Shown: positions 48,592 to 59,685 of the stretch, in pieces
How the letters are laid out: each line of letters starts with the position of its first letter
How positions within the stretch are numbered: position 1 is the stretch's first letter
Source of the DNA: Microvelia longipes
Taxonomy: Eukaryota; Arthropoda; Insecta; Hemiptera; Veliidae
Assembly (NCBI GenBank): GCA_018340805.1
Contig: JACMZG010000008.1
Span: 57,751,962 to 57,815,961, forward strand
Length of the DNA: 64,000 nucleotides
Reading direction: 5' to 3'
Notes under the pieces: model-generated
What the model saw: the letters and a program-made list of their open reading frames with translations, nothing else
Told to the model about the DNA's origin: nothing
The model's database searches: none
Program-made: the position numbers and the translations under genes

Positions 48592-49353
48592 CCGCATCTT
48601 TGGCTTGTGAAATTCTCGAGGTATTAATGATTACAAAGCGAAACGTGAATCGATTCGTATGATCGACTCTACTTCCTATGATTTTCGATAAATGAGTTAT
48701 TATGGCTTAGTTTCATATTTGGCAGCTTTTCTAGTACTTTAGATCAAAATAATAACTCCGAGACCAACGTTTAACGTCACACGAGTTAACATTTTAATCT
48801 AATGTAACAGTTAGATTTTACTTGAAAAAGAATGATAGGAGTGTAATAATAAAAATTTGAAATAGAAGAAAGTGTGCTTAGACCTGGATATATCAAGTTC
48901 CGTTTAGCTAACCTTGTTCTGGTCCGTACTCTAAGTGGAACGAAATCAAGCCAGCCATAACAACAATATTACAATTCTACGTTTCACTCTCTTTCCTTAT
49001 AAACTGGATTAGATTTCATCTTTATCTTAAGCTTGGTTAGAGTTTTATTTGCATATTAAAATTAGTTGGTTGAGACGTGATGCTTTCTTAGATAAATCTA
49101 CAAGTATGCATTAAACTTAGAGGAAAATAATCTCAATATTTACTTACTTAATACAATTATTTAGATAAATTGTTTTGTATTTCATCTTGTATTAGGTTTT
49201 TACTTTTCCTCATAAAGTAATTTGTTTTAACAAAAAATCTGATAGCGTGATTCCAACTGAACTAGCCAGTTAAAACTTCAAAATATCAATGATTTTACAA
49301 ATATATCATTTGATACTACCGAGTTTTGTAAAACATGAATAGTTGTGTAAGTA

Positions 49354-49480
49354 TAATTTGCGCGAGAGACACCTAGGAAATGTAATAAGCAAAATTAAAT
49401 GCTACATCTGGGCTCTGTTCATGTTGGCTCCATATAATGTCATGTCCCACTCTGTTTCGTTAAGTCTAATGACTAAATGC
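49354..49480 (+). mobile_element. Family 2 element, one-ended fragment
   Basis: It begins TA/TAATTTGCGCGAGAGACACC, then CTAGGAAATGTAATAAGC, GCTACATCTGGG and ATGTCATGTCCCACTCTGTT. This matches the left half of 27615-27915. No second terminus was found. Confidence 0.65.
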
Positions 49481-49489
49481 ATTTATTAC

Positions 49490-50235
49490 AAATAACTAGA
49501 TGCTGTCAGTACTCTTAATTGCTTAACATATTATCAGTATAGGATTCGTATGAGTCGAGGAAAGAAAGGAAACTGAAGAAGTGAATTTTACAAAAAGATT
49601 TCCTATTTTATTAATTTAATAAAATAGTGTTTGTTAAGTAAAAGTAGTGGAAATTAATTTCAACATTAATAAAGTTTTGTTCTTAAAATGCATTTTTACT
49701 TTATTGGGCTTCATGAATAAAGTTTGAGTCACTTACTTAATCAATGAAAACAAATTCTTCAATAGAATTAAAATCTATCACTAAGTTCAGAGTGAGATAA
49801 CAATTCATTTATCAGTGGAAGTGGAAATTGCTTTTAATCCAGAGATCAGTAGAAAATTAAACCGTTTAGAAGAAAATTAGCTCTCAGAAAACTCTATTTA
49901 AAGACTAAAACAATTTAATTAATAGGTCAGGGCTGGATAGATTGGAAAATTCTGAGACAGGCTCTTGGGTTTTGTACCCTATTGGTTAGAAATTTTCTAT
50001 TGTTCACTGAGCAAAAATAAATGAATTTATCTGTTTAAGTCGTCCTGAAATTTATTTATTTATTTATACTTCAGTCTGTTTTGTATGTGTTATACAGACG
50101 AAAGTATAGCCAACAACAACGGACAAAAAAGTCGTAGAAAAGGACAGGCCAGTAAAATTATTGATGTATTTTTTATGTCAACTAAAGAAAGGTGCATAAT
50201 TGATTTAAACTAATGGCGTTTTCCAGCAAAACAAA
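49490..50235. other. AT-rich intronic DNA, nothing recognised
   Basis: No supported feature. Confidence 0.5.
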
Positions 50236-50240
50236 TTTTA

Positions 50241-51016
50241 TCTACTCACGGCAGCAAAATTAGCCATTACTGGACAGTTTTTAAGCTGCAAAATGTCATT
50301 TTACCTACACTGTCAAACAATACGGAAAATATTTTAAAACAGTACGCAAAATGTTTCAATACAGTACGCAAAATGTTTTGGTAATGAAAAAAGTACTAGG
50401 GAGTTATGGCTCATTTAAATAACATGGGAAACAAGTCAAAACTCCCTAGGCGGGAAAATGAATGAGCGGAAGTTATTATTTTACAAATTATTGCGTGAAT
50501 TTCGGTATTGTTTTATTTTGTAAACTATGATTTATTCTAGCTTGTTTCTAGTATGAACTTTCTTTATTCTTACTTAAAATTACGATATTATTATTAAATG
50601 TTTAACATTTAACATTTGTTTATCTAATAATATATAATGTTTTGGAAACAAATTGGCAACACTGATAATTTTGGCATTAAATTAAATTATTTACCAGCTG
50701 TTTATGAATCGACAGATTTTTAATGTTTAAGTCGTCAAATTTTGTATTTCATGTTGTTATATTTAGTTTAAGTATATAAAGTTACAAAAATAGAACGTTA
50801 TTAATTACTAAATCTGTAAACTAAAGTTAAGTTACTAAAACATAATGAGTGAGAACAACAATGAATAAAGATACAAACATTGTTGACATTGACGATTTAT
50901 TGGACCACACTCCACCTGATATTGTCAGCGTTGCATCTACTTCAAAGCAGTCTTTACTGCCTGTAAAATCTCGCAGCAAGTATTTAAAATAATCTCTTTT
51001 TTCTGCCGTTAGTAGA
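50241..51016 (+). mobile_element. 776-bp TA-flanked transposon with coding remnant, family 4
   Basis: Starts TCTACTCACGGCAGCAAAA and ends TTTTTTCTGCCGTTAGTAGA, with TA on each side (50239-50240, 51017-51018). Near the left are three short direct repeats of CAGTACGCAAAATGTTT type (50310-50385). Near the right is a clean 43-codon open frame that stops 24 bases before the terminus. It looks like an internal-deletion derivative of a coding transposon. Confidence 0.75.
50861..50992 (+). pseudogene. 43-codon coding remnant in family 4 transposon
   Basis: The frame MNKDTNIVDIDDLLDHTPPD ... STSKQSLLPVKSRSKYLK has protein-like composition: an acidic N-terminus, a Ser/Thr linker, then a basic KSRSKYLK end. 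It differs from the Phe/Tyr/Ile-rich chance frames elsewhere. An upstream ATG at 50845 gives only MSENNNE. It may be the N-terminus of the transposon's own protein, cut off by deletion at the right terminus. The basic motif recalls the start of tyrosine-recombinase-like proteins of insect mobile elements, but this is a weak impression. Confidence 0.45.
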
Positions 51017-51028
51017 TAAAATATTATA

Positions 51029-51187
51029 TGCTACTATGCAGCAAAGGAAACATTGCAGACTCGTGCAATTAATTACCTGCCTCGGCTTACGCCTCTGCAG
51101 GTAATTTCCATAGCCCACCCTCGCCTTCGGCTCGGGGGCAAATTTATAAAACTCGTCTGCAAAATTCCATTTTGCTGCCTAGTAGCA
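51029..51187. mobile_element. 159-bp TA-flanked foldback MITE, family 4 relative
   Basis: Ends are TGCTACTATGCAGCAAAGG and CCATTTTGCTGCCTAGTAGCA with TA on both sides (51027-51028, 51188-51189). The CTACT...GCAGCAAA core is shared with the 776-bp element ending 12 bases upstream. The centre has its own hairpin, TTACCTGC ... GCAGGTAA, and is GC-rich (CGCCTTCGGCTCGGGGGC). Confidence 0.8.
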
Positions 51188-51189
51188 TA

Positions 51190-53545
51190 ATATACTATTT
51201 TGGTCAGTACTGCACTGAAAGAGGAAATCACAAAATTGCATATTTATAGAAATTACAAGTCTGATTAGGGATATGATCATTACCGATGACTAATCAGCAA
51301 TATCCGTCATCTCAGCTCTTAACGATTTCAGCCATTATCATTAGAGATCATTTGAAAAGTTAAAGAAATTATATCGCTTAATTTACCTTTCTCTTTTTTA
51401 AAATAGAAAATAAATTTTAAAAGATATTATATAAATTATTAACAATTTTTAATGGTGTTCTGACTGTGAAGTATAGATATAAATTACTCAAGCCAGTTAG
51501 CTTACCTCTTTATATCGGGAGATATAAATCAGTTTGTATGAATGCCTTGAGCCCTTTATATGGGCTGAAGGCAATCTAAGTCTCCATCTCAACAAGCGTG
51601 GATTGTTAATCTAAATTCTGCTGATGAGCATATTAGCAGAATTTTGAAAAATTAAGCATGGTTCTAATAATAATACTTCTTTGCCGCAAAAACGGTATTT
51701 TTGTTGTATTTAGTGTCTGTTTTATTAGAGAAAGAGACAATCTTTATAAATAGAAATGAATAAAAACTAACCAGTACAAGACTGTGATAAAATTATTAAA
51801 AACAAAAAAGCTCGAATTCAAACGTTTTAACAAAAAAAGTACAAATTTAAAAGAAAAAGACATATTACAAACAGCCCTTATTTGAGGTGTGCACAAAATA
51901 GAAATCTGATATTTATTAGAGTAAAAAGGGACTTAGAGCGGAGTGAGAATCAATTTCTTGTCGGTATTAACCTGGGGAATTCCAAGGAAAGAATTCCTAT
52001 CAGATACTGGACTTCGCAAGTAAGATATGAGGTAGGAAAGACATTTTTAGGAGACAAACCTTTTCTCGTCCCTTCTCTATATCATAGTGTTATGATTGCA
52101 ACAAAAAAAGACAAAAGAGAAGAAACATGTGAAGTAGTAAGACAAAAAAGCTTAGAGGCAAAGAAGTATAAAAACACTCCAACTGCTTGTCTGACATCCC
52201 TTCTCTTCTCGCCATGGTAAGTGCTACCACTTCACTTGCGAACACTCCAATATTTTTTTTATACCTTTCTAGCTTTACTTTATAATAGTATGGAAGATAC
52301 TGTTTTTATAAACACAAATACGGACAAAATAAGTAGGAAATGTTTTACATAAGTTGCGATTGTACATTGTACACTTCTCCTCCGATAGTGAAGAAAACGA
52401 ATAAAATTATTAATTTTTATTTTAACAAGATTGACGTTGAGTAATTTTAAGTAATTCTTTTAATAGTAATTACAATTACTTAATATTTAAATAGTGTTTA
52501 GTTATTTTTTTACGTCAGCATTAAAATTCTCTGTAGCTTGTAATGTAAATCATACTTAACTACTTTGCTTTTAGAAAAAACCTAAATCATTTAGTTAGTT
52601 TTAAAGTATAAAATATAAATTATTCTTGTAATAACTCTAATTTTAAATTAGAGTACATAACATACTAACTACCTCTTAAAGTAAAGTAAAGTAATCCATT
52701 TATTGAGCTTTAGATTATTTTACATTGATACATTATTTTTCATTCCAATTTGCTCAAATCAGCCTATGGCTGTGGATGAAGTGATAAGATTAACATTTCT
52801 CAATCATTATTACACCATTGTCCCTAAGAACTTATTATTTTTTTATATTTATAATTTTAAATACAAAACATACAAACTACCTCCTAAGTAAATACAAACT
52901 ACCTCCAAACATATAAATAACCCAATTAATAGTAATTTTTCTGATCAATTGTTGTGCTGAACGACCGCGCCTAATAATGTATTTAACTTTTCGCTCCCAA
53001 ATGTTTGGAAATGCAGTGACAGTGTCGAAGTGAACATTAAACCCAACGTTTCCCTTCCAAAGAGAGGGGAAATTATACATCCATCCGTCGTTTCTTTTCC
53101 ATTAAAGGCACATTCTGATTTGTATCTTAACAAATTTACCATGTTCCTTTATGACGTGGCAAATTCTTCTTTATAAATGTTGGTTATCAAAATCTTCCAA
53201 AATAATAACATTCTAGTTTGTTTAAATTGTGCATATGTATACTTATTCAATGATTTTATTTATCTGTCACAGTGAAAGTAAACGCCAGATTAATCAATTC
53301 ATTTGTTACGATTATAACTGGAATGCTTAAACTTATATATTTATTTCTTCGTATTAATTAATAATACATTATTAAAAGACATCGTGTCACATAATTAATG
53401 TTAAATAAATTACAATGAGAAACGAGACATAGATATAATTAATGCAAATATATCACGCCTTCTCCAATTTAATCTAAGCCTCATTATAATACAATATGTA
53501 TTATAATATGAGTGAAATAATTTTATTATTACTATAGTTTCAGTC
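51190..53545. other. AT-rich intronic DNA with one unrecognised open frame
   Basis: The 112-codon frame at 51882-52220 (ERIPIRYWTSQVRYEVGKTF...) is the longest non-repetitive frame in the window but matches nothing I know and shows no ASPP-like coiled coil. ATGGTAAGT at 52214 resembles a donor; no matching acceptor stands out. A 21-bp palindrome lies near 52635. Confidence 0.4.
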
Positions 53546-53551
53546 TAATCT

Positions 53552-53770
53552 TAAAAAAACGGGTCCGGAATACCTCGGAACTTTTCCTTACCACATTGGA
53601 TTTGCTATACGCTTATTCTCACTACATATCCTAGACTCGCTTCGCTCGTCCTCAGAATAAAAAATTTCAGGTATTAAAAACACCTGAAACGGTTCTGTTT
53701 CAGATTTTTTGTAACACAATACTTTTCCTACATAACCACAGTATAAATGAGGAAAAATAAGGTTTTTGCG
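53552..53770 (-). mobile_element. 5S-composite repeat, internal-deletion derivative (copy D)
   Basis: On the minus strand the 5' block (CTCATTTATACTGTGG, TAGGAAAAGTATTGTGTTAC, TTTCAGGTGTTTTTAATACC) is joined directly to the 3' block (CTGAGGACGAGCGAAGCGAG, GAGAATAAGCG, GTTCCGAGGTATTCCGGACC). The middle, including the 5S-like module, is absent. Confidence 0.75.
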
Positions 53771-53855
53771 AATTTTTTAAGATAAATTTGTGCTTATAAA
53801 AACATAATCAGCTGATTAAATTGCAATTAAAAATAAGTTAATCACTTTATGCATA

Positions 53856-54168
53856 GAGATATATTACTAAAATGGCCCAACCCGAAATGGTTGCATTTCG
53901 AAACATATGAAAAAGAACCTGACCACCTTCGACTATCAATATAATCAAATAAACGAAACAAAATCAGTGACTTATATAGTTGATCGTTGAAAATATAAAT
54001 CAAAATACAAACACTATGCCGTAAGCCGAAAAAATGATTTATTATAACCTTAACTTACTCTTAGAAGAGGTTTCAATAAGGTTACATAGAGCCCCTGAGA
54101 GCCCCAAAATGATGTTTCAGGAATGTTAATGTATTGAAATAGGCTATGCCCCCTCTAGTATATATCTC
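53856..54168 (+). mobile_element. TA-flanked MITE, family 1, copy 4 (313 bp)
   Basis: Ends are GAGATATATTACTAAAATGG and CCCTCTAGTATATATCTC with TA at 53854-53855 and 54169-54170. It aligns end to end with 45562-45872. Non-coding. Confidence 0.9.
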
Positions 54169-54179
54169 TATGCCGTGAA

Positions 54180-55170
54180 ATAATACTCACTGCTTAAACG
54201 TTGCAATCAGAAAATTAAAAGATTCATACCTGAAAAAGAAGAACGCAATTAGTTATTAAATATACTCAAATTTGCAAAATAGATCCAAACATTTGTTTTA
54301 CTATTAGAAAAGTTTATGGCGGTTTTATCTCGATAAACCGAGTTCTCTCTATTTCGCGGGTAGGTAATGGGTTGAATATTGTTACTTTTTTATAATAATA
54401 ATTTTAACCCAACGAACTATTGTTTCAGCTTGTTAGTAACACTGAACTAACAAATGTGTTGTTTTAATGCAATATAGCAACTTATTTGCTTTTAGCTACG
54501 ATTTATTTACTCCTGTAAAATAATATTTAAAATTAAAATATACAGTACAATCACTGGTTAGTTTCTCTTTAAGGCACTCAAAATGTATTAGCCAGTGAAA
54601 AAAGTGACCAACTGATGCTGGTCACATATTCTTATTGTAATTCAATGAAAAAAAGCATAACTATCTATGCCTATATGTATGATAAAACTTCAGGTTTTAA
54701 CGTTTAAATGGTTACATCGTTATTTCATTGATAAAAATGAATAATATTCTAGATTTACGATGTATGATAAAAGTATGAATAATTTTGCTAAAAATTCAAC
54801 AGGCTAAAATTCGCAACAAAACTAAAAAAAGGCAAAATTCATTCTTTAAAAGAAAATAAAAGAACAGTTTACTTTTTTAATTTGTTTTATTACTGGTAAG
54901 ATTTTAGTTTTTTAGACGAATATGTTTTAAACGGTTTGTTTGCCTGGACGAAGATATGAGAAGCGAAAAGCATTTTTAGCTGTTAGAACATTTTAGTAAC
55001 CTTTGACCTGAAGGAGTCTTCAAACCATATAAAATGAATAAAATAAAAAAAAATAAAAGTCTTGCTGGTTACTTCTTTATACAAAGAGAAACAAGAGAGA
55101 TCAAGTATTTTCCTTCCACACCAGGTCAAGTATATACTAGAATATGAAAAGAAAAAAAAACCTTTTGATT
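54180..55170. other. AT-rich intronic DNA, nothing recognised
   Basis: No supported feature. Confidence 0.5.
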
Positions 55171-55175
55171 CTACC

Positions 55176-56035
55176 AAAAATAATAATAATAATAATAAAA
55201 ATCGGGTACGGGGTACCTCGAAACTTTTCTCATCACATGAGGAAAAGGAGGGTTTCGCAACGCTTATCCTCCCTACTTCGGACTCGCTTCGCTCGTCCTC
55301 ATAATATGCAAGTCGTTAAATTTATTTTGCAACACGTCCTCAGACTCGCTTCGCTTGTCCGCTGATAGTAAATTTATATGTTTATTCCCCGCGGTCACCA
55401 ATCCAGGCTTTGACCACCCTCGATGCTGCGAAATATTTATATTTAACAAAAACCATAGGGATCCTTCTATTGAAACGAAACTTAGCGTACTTAATTATGT
55501 GTATTCTTTATTACATAAAGGTATACACTTGAACCTAATTTCAACTCAATTATTTAATCTATTATTTCTTGATTTCATAAATTTAAAAAAAAAAACGTAC
55601 ACATATGTCATCTAATAAAAAACTAAAGTAGAACTGATAATGAATTGAAATTTTGCACATTTGTTAGTCTTATATATAACTACATGCGAGCCATATCTCA
55701 ATCCGATCGCAACATTTTATAGCGTTTTAAAATTTTTGCTGAGTAATTTTTGTGGGTTAATGACGTAATAAAAAATATTTTCCGGATAGCATAAATACAC
55801 ATTTTGCCTGATTTTTGTACTACATTTCAACTCTCTAGCATAAATACACAGGGAGCTACGATGATAACAGGCACATACACATACACGAACACAGACAGAC
55901 AACTTTGTAAAAACAACTTAATTGGCTTTAAAAGCACCTGAAACAGATAATTTCGGTGTGATCCCGTTTTCGGATTGCTTTGCAAACACAATACTTTTCC
56001 TATATACCTACGGTATAAATAAGAAAGAGTAAAAA
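55176..56035 (-). mobile_element. 5S-composite repeat, near full-length copy C (about 0.85 kb)
   Basis: Minus-strand order: TTATTTATACCGTAGGTATA, GTTTCAGGTGCTTTTAAAGC, TGTG-rich stretch, GTTATCATCGTAGCTCCC, GCTATCCGGAAAATATTTTT, ATTACGTCATTAACC, 5S-like segment (55389-55431: CGCAGCATCGAGGGTGGTC ... GATTGGTGACCGC), GAGGACGAGCGAAGCGAGTC (twice), GAAGTAGGGAGGATAAGCG, GAGGTACCCCGTACCCGAT, and a terminal (TTA)n tail. The simple-repeat tail suggests retroposition. No protein is encoded. Confidence 0.82.
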
Positions 56036-56184
56036 TATCAAAACTAAAAAAAGTATTAAAAAATATTTTTTATTACACAAATCAACAAACATTGATGAAA
56101 TATATTAACTTTTTAACTAAGATTATTTAATTCATATTTAAAACGGAGGTTTTAACAAAAAATCTTTCCCATATTTAATCAAAA

Positions 56185-56186
<2 letters not shown>

Positions 56187-56256
<70 letters not shown>
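56187..56256. repeat. (TA)n microsatellite
   Basis: About 70 bp of TA, followed at 56330-56400 by TTTA-type repeats. Confidence 0.95.
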
Positions 56257-56258
<2 letters not shown>

Positions 56259-56409
56259 GAAAATCGATTTAAATAAATGCTTGTTTATCTTATTATGAGA
56301 TTCTCGCCTTAAAAAAAAATAATTTCATTACATTTATTTTTTTATTTTTTGTATTTATTTATTTATTTTTTGCGTAGTATTTATTTATTTATTTTTTTTA
56401 GCAAAAAAA

Positions 56410-57925
56410 AGTTTTTTAGCCTCTTTGGTGTTTTGCATTACTCTTGCATTTATTGTAAGAAAGAAAATCTAGTAACCGGTTTTACTAATGCAAGTCAGTG
56501 ATTAATCATCACCTATATAAATTAATTTTAATATTTTTTTTTATATATTACGCCTATTATCTAAATTAACATAATTAAATTTATGTCAAAACATATAGAG
56601 TCTATGTAAATATAAAAATATGTTCTATAAAAATATACATGAACTATGTAATGTAATCAGGTATATATTAGAAGGATATAAACACATTTTAATCAATAGT
56701 TTTATATATCTGTCATTTATGGCCATATAAAGAAGTATGAATTGTTTAGAATTCACAAAGTATAGAACTTGTTAACTTAAACAACAATGCCTATAACGAA
56801 GCATAAATACCCATTTATACATAAATATAAAAACAACTATCGACATAGACATGAAACGCAACTAAAACATACATTTTTTTAAGGTATCAAGATAAAATGA
56901 CAATATAAGACAATACCAAAAGAAAACTTAAAAACTAGAAAGAAAGGCGAACTATTTTTTACAAACTTTTGTTTTAACTGTTATTTGTAATGTTTTTTGA
57001 GTTACGTGATATGGTTGTATAGAGTTTACTAACTTCCCTAATGTTATATTAAAGGATGAATAATGCTTTAAGAAGAAAAAAAGAAGAAAGATGAACTTAT
57101 CAGGTATTATGTCGAAAAAAGGTCTCAGGTTGTCTATAATACCAGGCTCCACGTAGAACAGAAATATTGTTAACAAACAACCACATCTCTAGAAAACAGC
57201 TTTTTGATTAATGATATCTCCTTTTACAAACTGCCCTGCCTAGAAGGGATTGTTTACTATGTTTCTACAACAAAAGTACAAAATGTAATCCCTTTCTTTA
57301 CTAAGCGTGATATCAAATCAGTTGTGAAGTAAGCTTCAAAATGGAAATTAATATAGTAACGCCAAATTGTTGCAGAACAATGTATTGTTGTTAAAAAGTT
57401 AGTTTAAAATAGTGTTAATATTTCAATTAGCCTTTTTTCTTCATCATTATTAGTATTTTTTTTAATCTTGTTTTGAATATTGATTTGCTTTTATTCAAGC
57501 AGGCTTCTTTTTTTATCGTAAAGTCTATACATTCAACTTAATTTAAAAAAAAGAATTTTTTCCGCTCCAAAGTCTTAACTTCCGCCATGCCACTTATTTT
57601 AATAGCAAATATTTTCAAATTAAAAAATAAATGAATAAATACTTAATTTATTTTATTTATTTATTTTTTTATTTTTATTTTCAAATTAAACTCGTGCCAA
57701 AATGTTTAATAAAATGTATATTTTGAAATTCAGGCTTTGCAGCAATGGTTGGTAAAGTAAATGGTTTGGTGTCGGATTTTCACCACCTAAAACTTTAAAA
57801 ATCGTGTTAATTAATCAACACCTCAGCTGATTCCTGTAAAGGACAGTCTTTAGTAAGCCTAAAACTGTTATTGTTCGTGTAAAATATGAGCACTCCATTC
57901 TTAACTTGTAATTTTATTCACAGTG
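56410..57925. other. AT-rich intronic DNA, nothing recognised
   Basis: No supported feature. Confidence 0.5.
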
Positions 57926-57934
57926 TCTCTGAAT

Positions 57935-58517
57935 GGAGTTGCTTATAGGTTAAAATGACCAATTTTCCTTTGAAAAAAGTCAGTCTTCATGAAATTTTTT
58001 GCTTGCTTCAATACACCACATGCAATTTCAAAAGATTGCTTGAATACTTTATTGAAAATTAATATCATCCAAAATTTAATATATAGTCGAAAAAGTTAAA
58101 AAGTTATTTTCACCAAAAACGTACTCTTCGTATAAAGTTAAAATTATTTAAAATAAAGATCTGCCATATTCAAAATTTTATAATATGTAAACTGTATAAA
58201 AATTAATTTTTGATTTATTTTTGATCAGGGGACACTTTAAAACAACAGCAAACATCCCAATATGAATTTGATGAAAACATCCCAAGAATTTTTATTATGA
58301 AAATTTTATAATAAATTTAACTTTAGTATGAAAAATTAAACATATATCACACAGTAATACACTTTTTATGGAAAGTTATAAATATTGTATTTTCTAAGAG
58401 CAATTAATAGTTTTTAAGTACGCCAAAATTTTTTTGAACAGTGACTTTTTAAGAATTAAAATTCACTGTTTTAAAATTAAAATTTTGGCCGTTTCCTTCG
58501 ACAAGCAACTCCATCCG
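57935..58517. mobile_element. Possible inverted-repeat element, about 0.58 kb
   Basis: GAATGGAGTTGCTTATAGG at the left and CGACAAGCAACTCCATCCG at the right are inverted. The adjoining AAAATGACCAATTTTCC and AAAATTTTGGCCGTTTCC also correspond. The repeats are short and no target duplication was seen. Confidence 0.5.
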
Positions 58518-58559
58518 AAAATACCCTAATATGTAGTTTATCACAGTACATTTAAAAAA

Positions 58560-59680
58560 AACTTTTATTAAAGCTTTTATTATGTGCATTACAAAGAGAG
58601 TGAATATCCTAGTCTGTAAAGAAGTATGAATGTCAAACTACATTCAGTCTAAAGCTTAGACTCATTATTATTAAGCATTTTATCCGAATAAATAATGAAA
58701 TAAATAATGGGTTATAAGAAGTAGAAAGATATGGTGGTTTTGCCTCTAAGGGTACATAAGCAGCTTACAGGGTGCTATCAGGGTTTGACGTTACCCTGCC
58801 CTTCCAACCCAGACATCTTATTACTAATACCCACCCATACACACCTTTTCAATTTTATTAACAAAATGCCATCTTTTTGTTTATTTATTTCATATAATAC
58901 AAAGAACGAGAAATTAGTTAAGGATTTTGCATAATATTTTCTATTAGTCACTCTTTATCTTAAAAAACCCTAAAAACTTTATTTTATTGTATGTGTATTT
59001 TTCCTTTGCATTGTATCCAATTAATATGAAGTAATTACTTTATCTAATAGTTAAGTTAAAATTCATAAGTCAACTTTAAGTTTATTTCACATGAAAACAA
59101 AAACCATTTCTCACCTTAAATCTTATTAGTTAGTTAATCTTATTTCTTTGTGTATTTTTAGTCTTTAATTTTTGTTTGTTTACTAATCAGCACGAGCAAA
59201 ACTTTATTAATTAATTGTCTAATTTAATTACAAAGCGTTCATGCATATAAAACTTAAAAAATAAGTTTAAATGATAAAAACGACAGGGTTTTGGAGATTT
59301 GTTTGTTAACAAGTTGTAAGCCTATTATCATCTTTGAATAAATTTTACTCCAAATGTAAATGTAATTTTCATTAGATAACTTTATAATGTTACAAAGTGA
59401 AACATTAATGCAATGAATGCCGGAATTAGCTTTCTACAACTGGTCTTCTTTTAAAATCTTTCGTAAAAGTTTCATACTAACTTTTTAGAATTTTAAAATA
59501 GCCCGTTTCTGTACTTTTAATCTTTTCATGGTAAATACTTTAAAAGAAAGTTGTTACGTAAAATATTTTTATTCAATTTAAATCGAATAGAATATTACTT
59601 TGAACAATGTTTTAATTCAATCATTTCTTACTTTACTGTACTTAACGTTCATTATTTTTAAATATTTTTACTTTTTAAAT
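58560..59680. other. AT-rich intronic DNA, nothing recognised
   Basis: A 67-codon frame at 58731-58934 is not recognisable. Confidence 0.45.
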
Positions 59681-59685
59681 ATTTA

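Noticed and set aside
55062..55365. Frames of 73-80 codons
   Set aside because: They run through the AAT tail and 3' block of the 5S-composite repeat.
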